64,000 bases of DNA from Zygnema cylindricum (GCA_037447655.1 JBBHKE010001964.1:1-64000); one strand, 5' to 3'; shown: positions 43,556 to 54,600, counted from the stretch's first letter. The notes: generated from the sequence alone by a model not told the origin. Made by a program: numbers and translations.

Positions 43556-44412
43556 TGTTGTTTTACAACCACCGGTGTAGGTGGAGCAGCACCAGTAATA
43601 GTAGAAGTTGACATGATACACTTTCAGAAGCTTTCAAGAATCCTACCAAACAGATGTTTTAAAGTGCTCACCAAATCTTATACAAGCATCAAAACTTCAC
43701 AAAAACTCTATCACAATATAGAGGAACATAAACACTAACAACTCCCAAGGTTTTAGTACTATTGACCCAACAACGCTCAAGATAGATTACTCAGAAGTTT
43801 CCCAAAAACTTTCTCCACTTTTACTACTTAGAAGTTTGGATAGGTAAAATGCTCTAAGTCTTAAGTCTTATACTCTCAATGTTGTTCCGCTGATACAAGT
43901 GTACCTCTGAGGTACGTCGAAAAACAACCCACCTACTGAGATCGACGTGTTACTAATCTTGCCAACCCAATCTACCATCGTACAGTCAATATTACTCAGA
44001 ATCTATACTAAGTGATTTTACAAATACTTTTCGGCTAAGTTACTTGTGATACTCTTATAAATCACGTCCGTTGACTTGATTCATATCAATTACAGCTGCG
44101 TTGTCTCGTACCGAATCACATTCGTATCACCCGCGGCTGCGTTGTCTCGTATCGTATCATATCTAAAATAACCGTTGTTGCGTTGTCTGTACGGATCATA
44201 TCCAAAAAAACCGCACTTGCGCTGTTTCGTCTGCGTCGCAGTTGCGCTGTTCGGTCTACATAGCAGTTGCGCTGTTCCGTCTGCGTCGCATTTGCGTTGT
44301 CTTGTACTTTAGTCAAATGATGATTCATGCCCCTATGAAACTTACGCTACAAATTACTACCTTTTTTGGGTCACCCTAATTTAGTGAGACATATAGCTTT
44401 TTAAAATCAACA
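43556..44412 (-). repeat. 3' LTR of K (857 bp)
   Basis: Plus-strand ends TGTTGTTTTACAACC and AAATCAACA. The minus strand retains the Gag start MSTSTITGAAPPTPVVVKQ at exactly 59 bases from the LTR end. Contains two short tandem arrays. Confidence 0.88.
44095..44306. repeat. Two tandem arrays in LTR U3
   Basis: 44095-44214: three units of about 40 bp starting GCTGCGTTGTCTCG. 44215-44306: 25-bp units (44215-44239, 44240-44264, 44265-44289 and a partial) built on TTGCGCTGTTCCGTCTGCG. Placement in U3 suggests enhancer copies (inference). Confidence 0.85.
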
Positions 44413-44593
44413 CCCCCCTAAAGCTTTAGACTCACTGTATCAGCTGAGCTGCGATGCCAGAGCAGCGTAGCTGCGATGTTGAAATAGCGCAACATGGCAG
44501 CATAGCACCGCAACAAATCAGCTAGTCAGCTAGTCCCACTGTATCCCGATGTTAGACTAGCGCAGCATGGCAGTATCGCAATCGACATTTTAG

Positions 44594-45375
44594 CTAGTCA
44601 CCTAGTCCCACTGCATCCCTACAATACTTCAACTTAGGAGTACGAAGAGCTTTAGTGATCATATCAGTAATCATTTTAGCATCTGGCAAAAAGCATATTT
44701 TAATCGCTGGGGAAAACGCTTTTTCTCTTACAAAGTGTAATCTTACATCCAAGTGCTTACTCTTGAAGTGGTGACTCATGTTAGAAGCAATGGCAATTGC
44801 AGCCTGGTTATCACACCAGATCACCTGTGGACCAACCTGCATGTATCCCAATTCTTGCAAGATGGATTTCACCCATAAGAGTTCTTTGAGGGCCGAGTTT
44901 GGTGCCATGTATTCTGACTCCATTGTTGAGTGTGCTGTGACTTTTTTAAGTTTGCTACTCCAGCAGCAAGTCTCGTTCCCAATTTGTAGAACGAATCCTG
45001 TGGTGGATTTCCAGCTTGGCATGTCGTCATAGCTTGCATCACTCCACGTTTACAACTTCACTTCTCCTCTGCCTAGTGTGAGTTTGAGGTCTTTGGTTCA
45101 TGCCAAATATCTTAAGACTCTCATTGCTGCATCACGGTCAGATTTTCTAGGATTTTCTAGACTTCTGCTCATTATCCCAAATGCTGCAGCAATGTCAAGA
45201 CGGGTACAGTTCATGAAATATATTAAACTACCCACTATTTGTTAGTAAGGTATAAGTGTCATAGGATAATCCTCCCCTGACTCTAAATACTCTCTAACAA
45301 TAACACCCGGTTCTGTCTCTTCCCCCTCTAACTTTTTTCGAAACTCTATTGGAGTTACACACCCTTTTGCATCCT
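44594..45375 (-). pseudogene. Copia-2c K RNase H
   Basis: MPSWKSTTGFVLQIGNETCC, STMESEYMAPNSALKELLWV, GPQVIWCDNQAAIAIASNMS, HHFKSKHLDVRLHFVREK, MITDMITKALRTPKLKYCRD. Upstream (45023-45375), codons for the SDASYDD block, an LTLGRGEVK-like block and YFMNCTRLDIAAAFGIM are visible with stops. Confidence 0.87.
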
Positions 45376-45670
45376 AACGGACTACTACGACACACCGGTA
45401 AGAGCTGACGGCTACGCCTCGCTCTGCTGGTCGGAGGTTCTTGTCGTTTCGGACTCAACCTTTTTGTTTAGAGTGACTTACGTAACTCTTTAGTCCTGCC
45501 TATGGAGCTGAAGCAGCCATGGCTCCACCGCCCTCTCTCTCCTTCAGTGACTACAACAAGTATGGGGGCTAGAGAGAGAAGGTGGAGGCAGGCTGCCTGT
45601 GCTTTTCTTTTAGCTATTATAACTAATTAAGATCTAGAAAATACCTCCCCTAAATCTAGTGATTTCAATA
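45376..45670 (-). repeat. 3' LTR start fragment of element L
   Basis: The right end reads TTTCAATA on the plus strand (LTR start TATTGAAATC, where sister copies have TGTTGAAATC). Matches 39230-39408 inverted. Followed by the polypurine tract CTAGAAAATTAAGGGAG (minus strand, 45671-45687). Confidence 0.8.
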
Positions 45671-47650
45671 CTCCCTTAATTTTCTAGTCTAATTTCAATT
45701 TCTCTTTAAACCACACTTTTCTCTACAGTATTTTAACTTGGGAGATGGCACAAGTTTTGTCATCATATCCGCCACCATTTCCCAATCACCCCTATACACC
45801 AGATTCACAATTTTGTTTTCAACATTTTCCCTCAAAAAACTCAATCATATATCTATATGCTTAGCCTTAAAATGATGTATGGATTGGCTGCAATTGCAAT
45901 TGCAGCCTGATTATCACAAAACACTTCATGCACTCCCTTTTTCATATATCCCAGTTCTTGCAATACAGACTTGACCCACATTTGCTCTTTCACAGCAGAA
46001 CAAGAAGTCATGTACTCAGCCTCCATAGTGGACTGAGCAACCACCTTTTGTTGCTTGCTGCTCCAGCAGGAAGCACCTTCCCCCACATACAACACATACC
46101 CAGAAGTGCATCTTCTCATAGGTGCATCCCCATAACTGGCATCACTCCAAGTAGTTATGTCAGTGTGCTCCCCTCCCAAGTGCAACCATAAATCTCTAGT
46201 TCCCACCAAGTATCTCATGACTCTCTTGGCTGCCTCCCAGTCTCTCTTCCTAGTATCATTAAGACTCCTACTGAGGACTCCAACTACTGCTGCTATGTCC
46301 GGTCTAGAACAATTCATAAAGTAAATCAAGCTTCCTACAACCTGTCTGTACGGAATAGACTTCATAAACTCTCTCTCTTTTGGACTCATCTGATCATCTA
46401 GTATCATCAATCCTCCTTCTATACTCCCATCACTTACTTTCTTCAAGTCCATGGGAGTGGTACAACTGTTTGCCTTTTCCATCTGAAATTTCTCAAGCAT
46501 ATTTCCGATAGCTTCTTTCTGAGTAATTCTGATTATCCTCTTCCCCCTATCTCTTTCCATTTGAATTCCCAAAATATATTTAGCCTTGCCTAAATCCTTC
46601 ATGTCAAATCTGCTCCTAAGATCTTTCTTTAGCTTATTGATCTTTTCCATATACTTACTTAACACCAGCAAATCATCCACATAAATTGCAATAAAAATTA
46701 CACCATTCTTATCCTCAAACATATAAATACAAAAGTTAGAATTGATCTTAATATATCCTAGACCGGTGAGAAACTCATCTAGTTTCTTGTTCTATTGTCT
46801 GGGAGCCTGCTTCAGTCCATATATACACTTTATGAGCCTGCAGACTTTGCTCTCCTCTCCTTCCTCTACAAAATCCTCTGGTTGCCGCATGAAGATTTCT
46901 TCTCTAGTTCACCGTTAAGGAAGGCGGTCTTAATATCCATTTGGTGAATTTCCATGTTTTCCGCTGCAGCTAGACTAAAAAGAATCGTTACCGATGGGAA
47001 CCGAACCACAAGAGCAAAAGTCTCCTCATAATCTATACATTTTTTTTAGGGTGAACCCCTTTGCTACCAACCGAGCCTTATATCTCTCAATGGTATTATC
47101 TGGGTTCAGCTTCTATTTAAATACCCATTTGCACACGATAGGTTTTCTATCTGGAGGAGAGTCCACTAGCTCCCAAGTATTCGCTTCGATGATGGAAGCC
47201 ATCTCATCATTTATGACTCTGACCCATCGGTCTTTCTCCGTACTGTCCATTGCCTCTGAGTATGACTGAGGCTCATCTAGGTGAGATACCGTTGTTACCT
47301 TGTGAGCAGCATGTTTATCTTGTAGTCTTTTGCTGCTCCTCCGTCCTCCCTTGAAGTGCGAAGCTGGAATGGAGGGAAGTCTTGGATTCCTCTGCATTGT
47401 CTCACCAGCTCCCCTATCCATGAAAACCGGTCTGGATCCTCTTCCTCTATCTCCTCGGAGTGTGTAGAAATGTGAGGAGATTCCGGTATATCTCCCCCAT
47501 TTTAGATCTCCCCTAAATTTGCAATCACGTTTTCACTTGTGTCCTTTCTAGGAAGATCTATGTCATCCTCACAATCGAACTCAAAACTGCTTTTGATTTT
47601 CTTAGTGTATTTCAAGGGGTCAAATGACTTCCGTTCATCCATGACAACTA
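45671..47650 (-). pseudogene. Copia element L: linker, RT and RNase H
   Basis: The best kept pol piece: 45853-46722 is open for 289 codons with catalytic YVDD (VIFIAIYVDDLLVLSKYMEK), KAKYILGIQMERDRGKRIIR, TTWSDASYGDAPMRRCTSGY, STMEAEYMTSCSAVKEQMWV and VFCDNQAAIAIAANP, then shifts at its end. Upstream RT (46740-47250) and linker (47250-47650) have stops and shifts but keep NGELEEKIFMRQPEDF, TWELVDSPPDRKPIVCKWVF and RRSSKRLQDKHAAHKVT. It ends at the LTR of G. Confidence 0.88.
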
Positions 47651-48719
47651 TGTAGAAATTGATGGTATGTTTTTAAGTATTTTCTAGGTCTAAATAAAAA
47701 TATAGAAAGAAGCCGAGGTAGTCTATCTCTAACTTCTCTCTCCAACTCTCACACTTGTCGCAGTCACTAAGAAATTTGAGAGTAAGCTAGAGCCATGGCT
47801 ACCTAGGCTATCTAGAGGTTTTCAGAAAAATATATTAGTTTATTTACCATTAGGGGTTGATTTACTAAAAAGACATATGTTGCACCCAGGATTTGATCCT
47901 GGTACCTACCGGAGTGAAAGCAGCCGATAGCCGTTAGCTCTATCTGTTAAGTCTAGAACTAGTGTTACGTACTATAGGGTTTGATATTGATTTAAACATT
48001 TCCACGTAGGATAATTCATTTACCTGAAACTGTTTACGGGATACATAGATCCATTAATGTAAAAGTGCGGATTACGGTATGTATACAAAACGAGTACCGC
48101 GCATTTGTTTCTTTAACGAAACAAATACCGCGCATGTATTTATGACGGCTTCGATTGAAATCTACATTCAATCGGACGGCCGCGAAGAAAGCCGAGATCG
48201 CGGAAAAGATTCTCGACGGTTTATGGTCATCGCCAGATCGGATGACACGTGGCAAAATTACGTTGGATCGCGGTATCTCCAGGGATTACGCCACCGAATT
48301 TGGGTATGACATGTGTCGACTTTTAGGCCATGTCGTACAATGTCCGTACAGAAAGTACACCGGCAGCTGTACTTTTGTGTACGGAATTGCAATATGATTG
48401 GCTCCGTACATCTGTAGATAGAGTCTGTGAGAGAGATAGGACTTAGAAAAATTAGTAGATAAGACCCTCTTTCCCCAGAGAGCTTCTATACAAAAGGTCA
48501 ACTTTGACCCTCCATAACTTACTGCTCAGGGGAGCAAATTCAAAGATTCTTTTTGCTATAGACTCAAGGGATTCTTCCCTTTATAGGGGTGAAGGTGGTG
48601 GGAGTTTTTGTTTGTCAAGGTGGTGGTTATTCGTGCTGAAAGACAAAGGGGTCAGGGTTATCCTAGACGCTTCGTGTGAGCTGCTTACTCTGAGGTCCTA
48701 TGGAGGTTTTAGAGTTGCA
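47651..48719 (+). repeat. 5' LTR of G (1069 bp)
   Basis: TGTAGAAATT to AGTTGCA. Contains the perfect T-arm-like CCAGG-ATTTGAT-CCTGG (47886-47902), six GTAC cores between 48335 and 48409 and the palindrome 48343-48385. The leader hairpins follow near 48526-48615. Confidence 0.9.
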
Positions 48720-48950
48720 CGTTATGGGCCCACCATCTAGGGTGCCCATATTCAATGGAGCTGGCTTCATATACTTGGAAATTATGATGAAAAAAGCTTT
48801 ATGGGAGAAACGTTTTTGGGGAATAGTGAGTGGACGGGTGAGGCGCCCATCCAGTCTTGGGATACCTCTAAGGTTTACGAAGGCAAATTCACTAGAGATA
48901 CAGGTCCATCATCAACGGAGGAGACAAAGCAAGGAGAGGTTTCCATCATA
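48700..48950 (+). pseudogene. Copia G Gag N-terminus
   Basis: ATG at 48700, inside the LTR, reads MEVLELHVMGPPSRVPIFNG, AGFIYLEIMMKKALWEKRFW, GIVSGRVRRPSSLG. The reading frame runs on into unrelated LTR sequence after about 48950. Confidence 0.83.
48720..48734 (+). promoter_or_regulatory. Primer binding site of G
   Basis: CGTTATGGGCCCACC, one mismatch to the 15-base anticodon-arm complement, directly after the LTR end. Confidence 0.78.
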
Positions 48951-49120
48951 CGGCCTAACGGAATTTCCGGAACGGAAAAATACAAATTCGGAAGTGACAA
49001 ATGTCGCAATATGGCATTTCGTACAATGTACGTACAGAAAGTACTCCGGCACTTGTACTTTCTTGTATGGTACCGTTTTTTAGACATGGCATGACCAGGA
49101 GCTACCTAGAGAGATAATAT
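48951..49120 (+). repeat. LTR U3 fragment
   Basis: Contains ATGTACGTACAGAAAGTACT and CTTGTACTTTCTTG, the GTAC palindrome of a Copia-1-type U3. Together with 50186-50382 it may be one LTR split by the LTR between them. Confidence 0.6.
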
Positions 49121-50185
49121 TGTAGAAATTAATGGTTATTTCATTATTTTCTATGTCTAAATTGGAATATAGAAAGAAGCCGAGGAAGTCTGCCTCTAAC
49201 TTCTCTCTCAAACTCCCACACTTGTTGCAGTCACTGAGAAGTTGGAGAGGAAGCTAGAGCCATGGCTACCTAGGCTATCCAGAGGTTTACGGGAAATAGA
49301 TTATTCAATTTACAGATAGGAAGGTTTATTTACTAAAAGGTATATGTCGGTGACAGGATTTGATCCTGACACCTGCCGACCGTCAAAGCGTCGGTAGCCG
49401 GTAGCCTTAGCTGTTAAGTTTAGAAGTTCCGATACATACTATTAGGTTTGATTTGTATTTATATGTTACGACGTCGGAAAATTCATTTAACGGCGGATGT
49501 TTACGGTTACATAAAACCTGTTATGTAAACGTACGGATTACGATATGGGCAAGAAACAAGTACCGCGCATTTTGTTTCATTTACGAAACGAATATTGCGC
49601 ATGTATTTATGACGGCTCCGATTGAAATCTGCATTTAATCGGACGAACGCGAAGAAAGCCGAGATCGCGGAAGTGATTCTCGGCGGTTTATTGTCATCGC
49701 CACATCGGATGACACGTGGCGAAATTGCGTTGGATCGCGGTATCTCCGGGGATTACAGCACCGAATCCGAATATGACATGTGTCGACTTTTAGGCCATGT
49801 CGTACAATTTCCATACATAAAGTACACCGGCAACTGTATTTTTATGTACGACACTTCAATATGATTGGTGCAGTACACTAGTAGATAGATTTTGTGAGAG
49901 AGATAGGACTTAGAAAAATTGGTAGATAGGACCCTCTCTCCCAGAGAGCTTTTGTACAAAAGGTCAACTTTGACCCTCCATAACTTACTGCTCAGGGGAG
50001 CAAATTTAGAGATTCTTTTTGCTATCGACTCAAGGGAGTCTTGCCTTCAGAGGGGTGAAGTTGGTCAGATTTTTTGTCTGCCAGGGTGTCATTTGATCTT
50101 GCTGAAACATAAAGGGGTCAGGGTTATCCTAGAGGCTTCTTGGAAGTTGTCCACTCTGAGGACTTATGGAGGTCTCAGAGTTTGA
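49121..50185 (+). repeat. Copia-1 LTR, apparently solo (1065 bp)
   Basis: TGTAGAAATT to GAGTTTGA (sister copies end TTTCA). No primer site or gag follows, and no clear target duplication is visible, so it may have arisen by recombination between LTRs. Hairpins at 49989-50002, 50027-50040 and 50045-50060. Confidence 0.82.
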
Positions 50186-50382
50186 ATCGCCTGGTTAGGC
50201 GTTTTGAAAAATTATTTTTGCATTGGGCTTAGAGGGGTCCAGCCTTCACAGGGGTGAAGGCAGTCAGAGTCATTGCCTGCGAAGGTAGCAGTTGTTCTAA
50301 GAGGAAGGGAGGCATTTTTAATTATCTTAGATACTTCAAACAATCTGCATATTTTGTGTACCAATGGATATCATAAAATTGC
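50186..50382 (+). repeat. LTR 3' tail (D-like)
   Basis: Matches the end of D's LTR (22918-23121), beginning CGCCTGGTTAGGCG and ending with the gag start ATGGATATCATAAAATTGCA. No primer site follows. Confidence 0.75.
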
Positions 50383-50884
50383 ACTTATCGCAAGAGAGGT
50401 CTCCAAACTAAACATCACCAACTACTTTGTTCATAAAGTAAAGGCCCTCTTGCAAGGGAACATGCAACTTAACACCTTATTAAGGAGACGTGGTGCCGCA
50501 TCTCGTAAAGAGGAAAAGGTTAGAAGGCATACTTCGTGGGCATCAAATGACACATTTGGATATTTTAGATGTATACCAGTCTTAAAATTTTCCTTGTAAA
50601 TTGATAAAATACATAAATAACTTAACCACAAATATATGAGTGTCATAAACAACGAAAGGGAGTACAAACCACAAAAAGCGGTAATTGTTGCTTATAAAAC
50701 TTGAAGTCGGGTCACAACAAAAAGATGGACCTTAAGAGGTTCACCCCGACGAGTGGTAGTCACATACTATAAGGAAGACATTAACAATGGACCTTCAAAA
50801 AAAAAATAAAGGTGTTTGGCACATTTCATAACCCATAAGCAATATTTTTTTTTTAGTTTGGTCGAAACCATGTGTATTTGATTT
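50383..50884. other. Unassigned stretch
   Basis: A short frame continues from the LTR to 50599 (LQGNMQLNTLLRRRGAASRK and on), but its start lies in the LTR and I recognise no family. The remainder has no coding or repeat signal that I can see. Confidence 0.4.
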
Positions 50885-51200
50885 TCAAAATATAACATGA
50901 CGTTCAGAATTTGTTAATGCGTTTGTCACATCTACTTGAAGAACCACCCTATCCAGATGTAGATCCAAAAGAGCTTGTAGACCATGGACAACTGTCTCAC
51001 AACCCATTTTAATAACAATGTTATACACATGGGGTGAAAAATGGTTGTGGAAAGTTCCGGATGCACTTAGCGTGAGCTAGTAAGCGGTATAATATTTTTG
51101 TTATAGCTCTTAGGGTGGATTCCTCTTACAATTTGGGAAACATCCACACGACGCGTGTTAGAGAAAAAATGCATAACATTACGTGGAACATTAGCTATTT
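50885..51200 (-). pseudogene. Reverse-transcriptase-like fragment, non-copia
   Basis: The minus strand in two frames reads RAITKILYRLLAHAKCIRNF, then GCETVVHGLQALLDLHLDRV, VVLQVDVTNAL. The block H-G-x-Q-A-hydrophobic run followed by LQVDVxNA resembles the RT palm lead-in seen in RVT_1-type plant sequences (LQxDxxNAFN), and is unlike copia or Gypsy RT. Short, frameshifted and truncated, so the family is uncertain. Confidence 0.45.
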
Positions 51201-51332
51201 CAAACAACATATATAAACCTCTTCATCAGATTTGGAATAAGCTCATAAAATCTCCCGCGTAAAAATGAGGGAATTGGGCTTAAGCTTTGGTAAATGCCCT
51301 CTCCAATCAAAATGATAATGCAATTCAATGAA

Positions 51333-51630
51333 GGAGGATGTGTTTGGGAGATGGAGTAACGCCAAGCATTGAGAACGCATAATTTTTATCTAGTAGAACG
51401 CAAATCACTATTAGCGTTAACAAATATTTAGTGTTAAATAATACTTAGTGTGATTAACGTTAGTTGGGAATTTGGGGACTTTCAAAGAAATCAGTCACTC
51501 TAATTTGTTTTTTAGGGTTTTTTTAATCACGCTACCTAAGAATTTGGGTAAAGATTTAGAGGCGCGGAATTAGCGTGATTAACCCTTATAGCGATTCGCG
51601 GTGTAAGTATGCGTACGCGATTTGGTTGGT
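51333..51630. repeat. 298-bp direct duplication, left copy
   Basis: About 97 percent identical by eye to 52809-53106, and the two copies exactly bracket the LTR 51630-52808. It includes one MITE copy at about 51396-51603. Confidence 0.92.
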
Positions 51631-52808
51631 GTTGATATTTGGGTATTTTCTAGGTCTTTATTAGATAGAAAAAGAGTAGAGGTAGTCTGCCTCTTTCTCC
51701 CTTCTCCAAGCCCCCACACTTGTTGTAGTCACTGAAGGCTGGAAAGGGAGCTAAAGCAATGGCTGCCTAAGTTCTCCGGAGAGACAGATGTAGATAAATA
51801 TAGATTTACTAAAACAAATGTTGACGACCCCAAGAATTGAACCTTGTACCTGCCGTCCGTCAAGTAACCCGTAGCCGTTAGCCTTAACCGTTAATTCTAG
51901 GAATAGTGTTACAACGTATACGGTTTGATAATTATATAAATAGTTACACGTAGACTAATTCGTTTAACGGGAAATAGATACTTAGTGCATAGATACAGTT
52001 TTGTTTAGTATGGAGTACGGTAAGGGGACAGAACGGATACCGCGCATTTGTTTCGATAACGAAATCATTACCGCGCACCAATTTTTGACGGCTACAATTG
52101 AATGCCGGTCTAGATCTAACGGCCGCGATAAACGCCGAGATCGCGGAGTATGTTTTTGTCGGTTTGCGGTCACCGCCACGTCAATTGACACGTGGCAACA
52201 TTACATTAGCTTGCGGCATATCCGGGGATAATAATAACAAATTTGGATATGACATTTGTCGACATTTTGGCCATGTCGTACGATGGCCGTACAAAAAGTA
52301 CATCGATACCTTTAGCTTTATGTACTTTACAGAATTGTTATTGGTTCGTACCTTAGTACTAGAGGGCTTAGAGAGGGGTTTTAGGACTTATAATATTTCT
52401 GGTAGGTAGCTGCCTCTCCCAGAGAGCACCTTGTATAAATGGCAAACTTTGGCCAGTCATATATATCAACTCAGTTGACCAATTTCAGTGATTCTTTTTG
52501 CTGCGGACTAATGGGAGTCCAAGCTACACAAGGGTGTAGTCGGTCAAATTTTTTGCTTGCCTGGGTGGTTGCATTTCTAAGGGAAATTCAAAGTGGGTGA
52601 ATGTATCCAAATCACATATTCCAACTTTGCATTCCGTGGTGGAATTGAGCACACAGAAAGTCTTGTTTCACAGAGGTGAAGCTTTAATGGGGTTTTGATT
52701 GTCAAAGGGTCAATCATTTGGGTTTATATAAACTTGGAGTCGGCACTATCTAGATTAGCTTCTTTTGATCTGCAAATTCTGTGTAGCAATGGAGCCCATA
52801 GAATTTCA
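51630..52808 (+). repeat. Copia-1-like LTR, 1179 bp, between duplications
   Basis: TGTTGATATTTGGG to AGAATTTCA. Keeps the antisense T-arm module (about 51835-51905), GTAC cluster (about 52275-52330), TATAAAT at 52434-52440, covarying hairpins near 52467-52540 and the gag start ATGGAGCCCATAGAATTTCA. No primer site or coding region follows. Confidence 0.87.
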
Positions 52809-53106
52809 GGAGGATGTGTTTAGGAGATGGAGTAACGCTAAGCATTGAGTGCGCATAATTTTTATCTGGTAGAACGCAAATCACTATTAGCGTTAACAAA
52901 TATTTAGTGTTAAATAATACTTAGTGTGATTAACGTTAGTTGGGAATTTGGGGACTTTCAAGGAAATCAGTCACTCTAATTTGTTTTTTAGGGTTTTTTT
53001 AATCACGCTACCTAAGAATTTGCGTAAAGATTTAGAGGCGTTGAATTAGCGTGATTAACCCTTATAGCGATTCGCGGTGTAAGTATGCGTACGCGATTTG
53101 GTTGGT
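52809..53106. repeat. 298-bp direct duplication, right copy
   Basis: Begins GGAGGATGTG immediately after the LTR terminal CA. Only about nine differences from the left copy. Confidence 0.92.
52872..53079 (+). mobile_element. MITE, TA-flanked, 208 bp
   Basis: Ends GAACGCAAATCACTATTAG and CTTATAGCGATTCGCGGTG (approximate inverted repeats), flanked by TA on both sides. Same family as 53140-53347, in opposite orientation. TA duplication suggests a Tc1/mariner-type (Stowaway-like) mover. Confidence 0.72.
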
Positions 53107-53139
53107 TGTACAAAAAACTATACCATTCTTGATAAATAC

Positions 53140-53347
53140 ACCGCGAATTGCTATTAGGGTTAATCATGCTAATTCGGCTCCCCAAAATTTTTACCCAAAT
53201 TCTTAAATAGAGTGACTAAGAAAACCCTATAAAATAAATTAGAGTGATTGATTTCCTTGAAAATCCCCAAATTCCCAATTAACGTTAATCACACTAACTA
53301 TTCTTTAAAACTAAATATTTGTTAATGCTAATAGCGATTCACGGTCT
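53140..53347 (-). mobile_element. MITE, TA-flanked, 208 bp, inverted
   Basis: Ends CACCGCGAATTGCTATTAG and CTAATAGCGATTCACGGTC, flanked by TA. About 85 percent similar to the reverse complement of 52872-53079. The pair forms a long foldback with a loop of about 60 bp. Confidence 0.72.
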
Positions 53348-53464
53348 AGAACATTTTCTTTTGCAATGGTAACCAGTATCGGCAGTCATCGTGTACCTTT
53401 GGCGATCCCGTACTTTCAAGCCCTAGCGCGTTGTCTGCACACCTTCTTTCACCCATGATTTCCG

Positions 53465-54600
53465 AGCCCGTTTTTACCCAGTGCAGTCACCAGTGTAAAG
53501 AGAAAGGAGTGCACCGAACCGGACAATATTCTTGTGTTTCCTAAACTGAGCGCGACGCACTTTATTTCGCGTCTAACGGAGGTCGGACGACAAAGTTATT
53601 GCGCCTCAAGACTGCAATTTGGTTACATGGGACCAGGTGCCACTAGCCCTCGTGGGGGGTACATTATAGAACGCCACGTAATTTTTCGAATTGTCATCTA
53701 GATTATGCCGTTAAATGTCATTAGGGATTCAGTTTGGGTCCAACTGATTTTCGGTCCATTAACTACATCAGGTCAAAGTTTGGCGTTTTCGTGTCATTTT
53801 CAATACTTTGTCTTATAATAGTGAAACAAATTTTGACTTTCGATCGCGGATCTAGCCGCAGTCGGAAGTATAACTTTTTGCCCAAATTGTGGTACGAATT
53901 ATTTTGTCTTATGTCAATTCAATAGCACTTGCTCTCCACTCATTGGTTAATTACATAGCGTTGACCTTGTTGACCTAAAACTGTACAAAACTTTGATGCA
54001 TAAGGCACTTGGGTTTGAAGGAGACACGATGATTTTTCGATACTGTCTCTTGAGAAAACCCCCGGAAATTCCAAACAAACATTCTTTTGGAGAATCTTTT
54101 TCTTGGATGTGTGTGTGATTCTATTGCCATCTTCGTTTTGAATTTGTCTTTTTTGGAGATCGTAGTTCAGGTGGGTAGTTGGCACTATCTAACATTTGGG
54201 CGATTCGGACTTTTTGTTGTTGAAACTAAGAAGAGTCCTGTCGGTTTTGAGCTGCGGAAATCAAGGGGTGAAGGATGACCTTACTTGGTTTCAGTACCAA
54301 TCGGGAGAGATTTCGTTCTCTCTTTGTGTCAGCCTTGCTTTTCGGGGTATATTGAGCTTGCTTTCCTATCATCATTAATTCTATCTTTTATTTTATTTTT
54401 TGGGGCAAGGTGATATTGTTAAATCTCAAACAACCAATTCTTTTTATTTCAATTATTTCTGCGTGGGAGTTCATTAGGGTCCTCTTTAGTATTCTTTTTT
54501 GGCTTCGGTTGCGTTTCAGCCGGAGTAGGCTGCTAGAATCTTTTGTACCAAAACAGTGGGTTTTGAAAGAGCATTTGTCAAACTTCCAGCGGATAAGCAC
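53465..54600. repeat. 1.1-kb dispersed repeat, copy 2
   Basis: Matches 25535-26660. Small frames in both copies share the start M-G-D-L/S-D then LLLK-RRVLSVLSC, but frames diverge soon after, so a conserved protein is not supported. A possible splice donor or promoter role cannot be judged. Confidence 0.7.

Larger units (their letters stand above)
43556..45375 (-). mobile_element. Copia-2c element K, 3' end only
   Basis: Minus strand 3' LTR (43556-44412) plus interior to 45375, containing RNase H only. The polypurine tract (minus strand AAAGCTTTAGGGGGG) is at 44413-44427. Truncated at 45375 against an LTR fragment of another copia. Confidence 0.85.
47651..48950 (+). mobile_element. Copia-1 element G (5' LTR plus Gag start)
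   Basis: Plus-strand LTR 47651-48719, primer site, and about 250 bases of Gag before an abrupt change near 48950. It abuts the truncated linker of L on its left. Confidence 0.82.

Noticed and set aside
44095-44306. CRISPR-like array
   Set aside because: Units are contiguous tandem repeats without unique spacers, in an LTR of a eukaryotic retroelement.
49116-50190. Target duplication around the LTR 49121-50185
   Set aside because: The flanks (AATAT and ATCGC) do not match, so a simple solo-LTR insertion cannot be shown.
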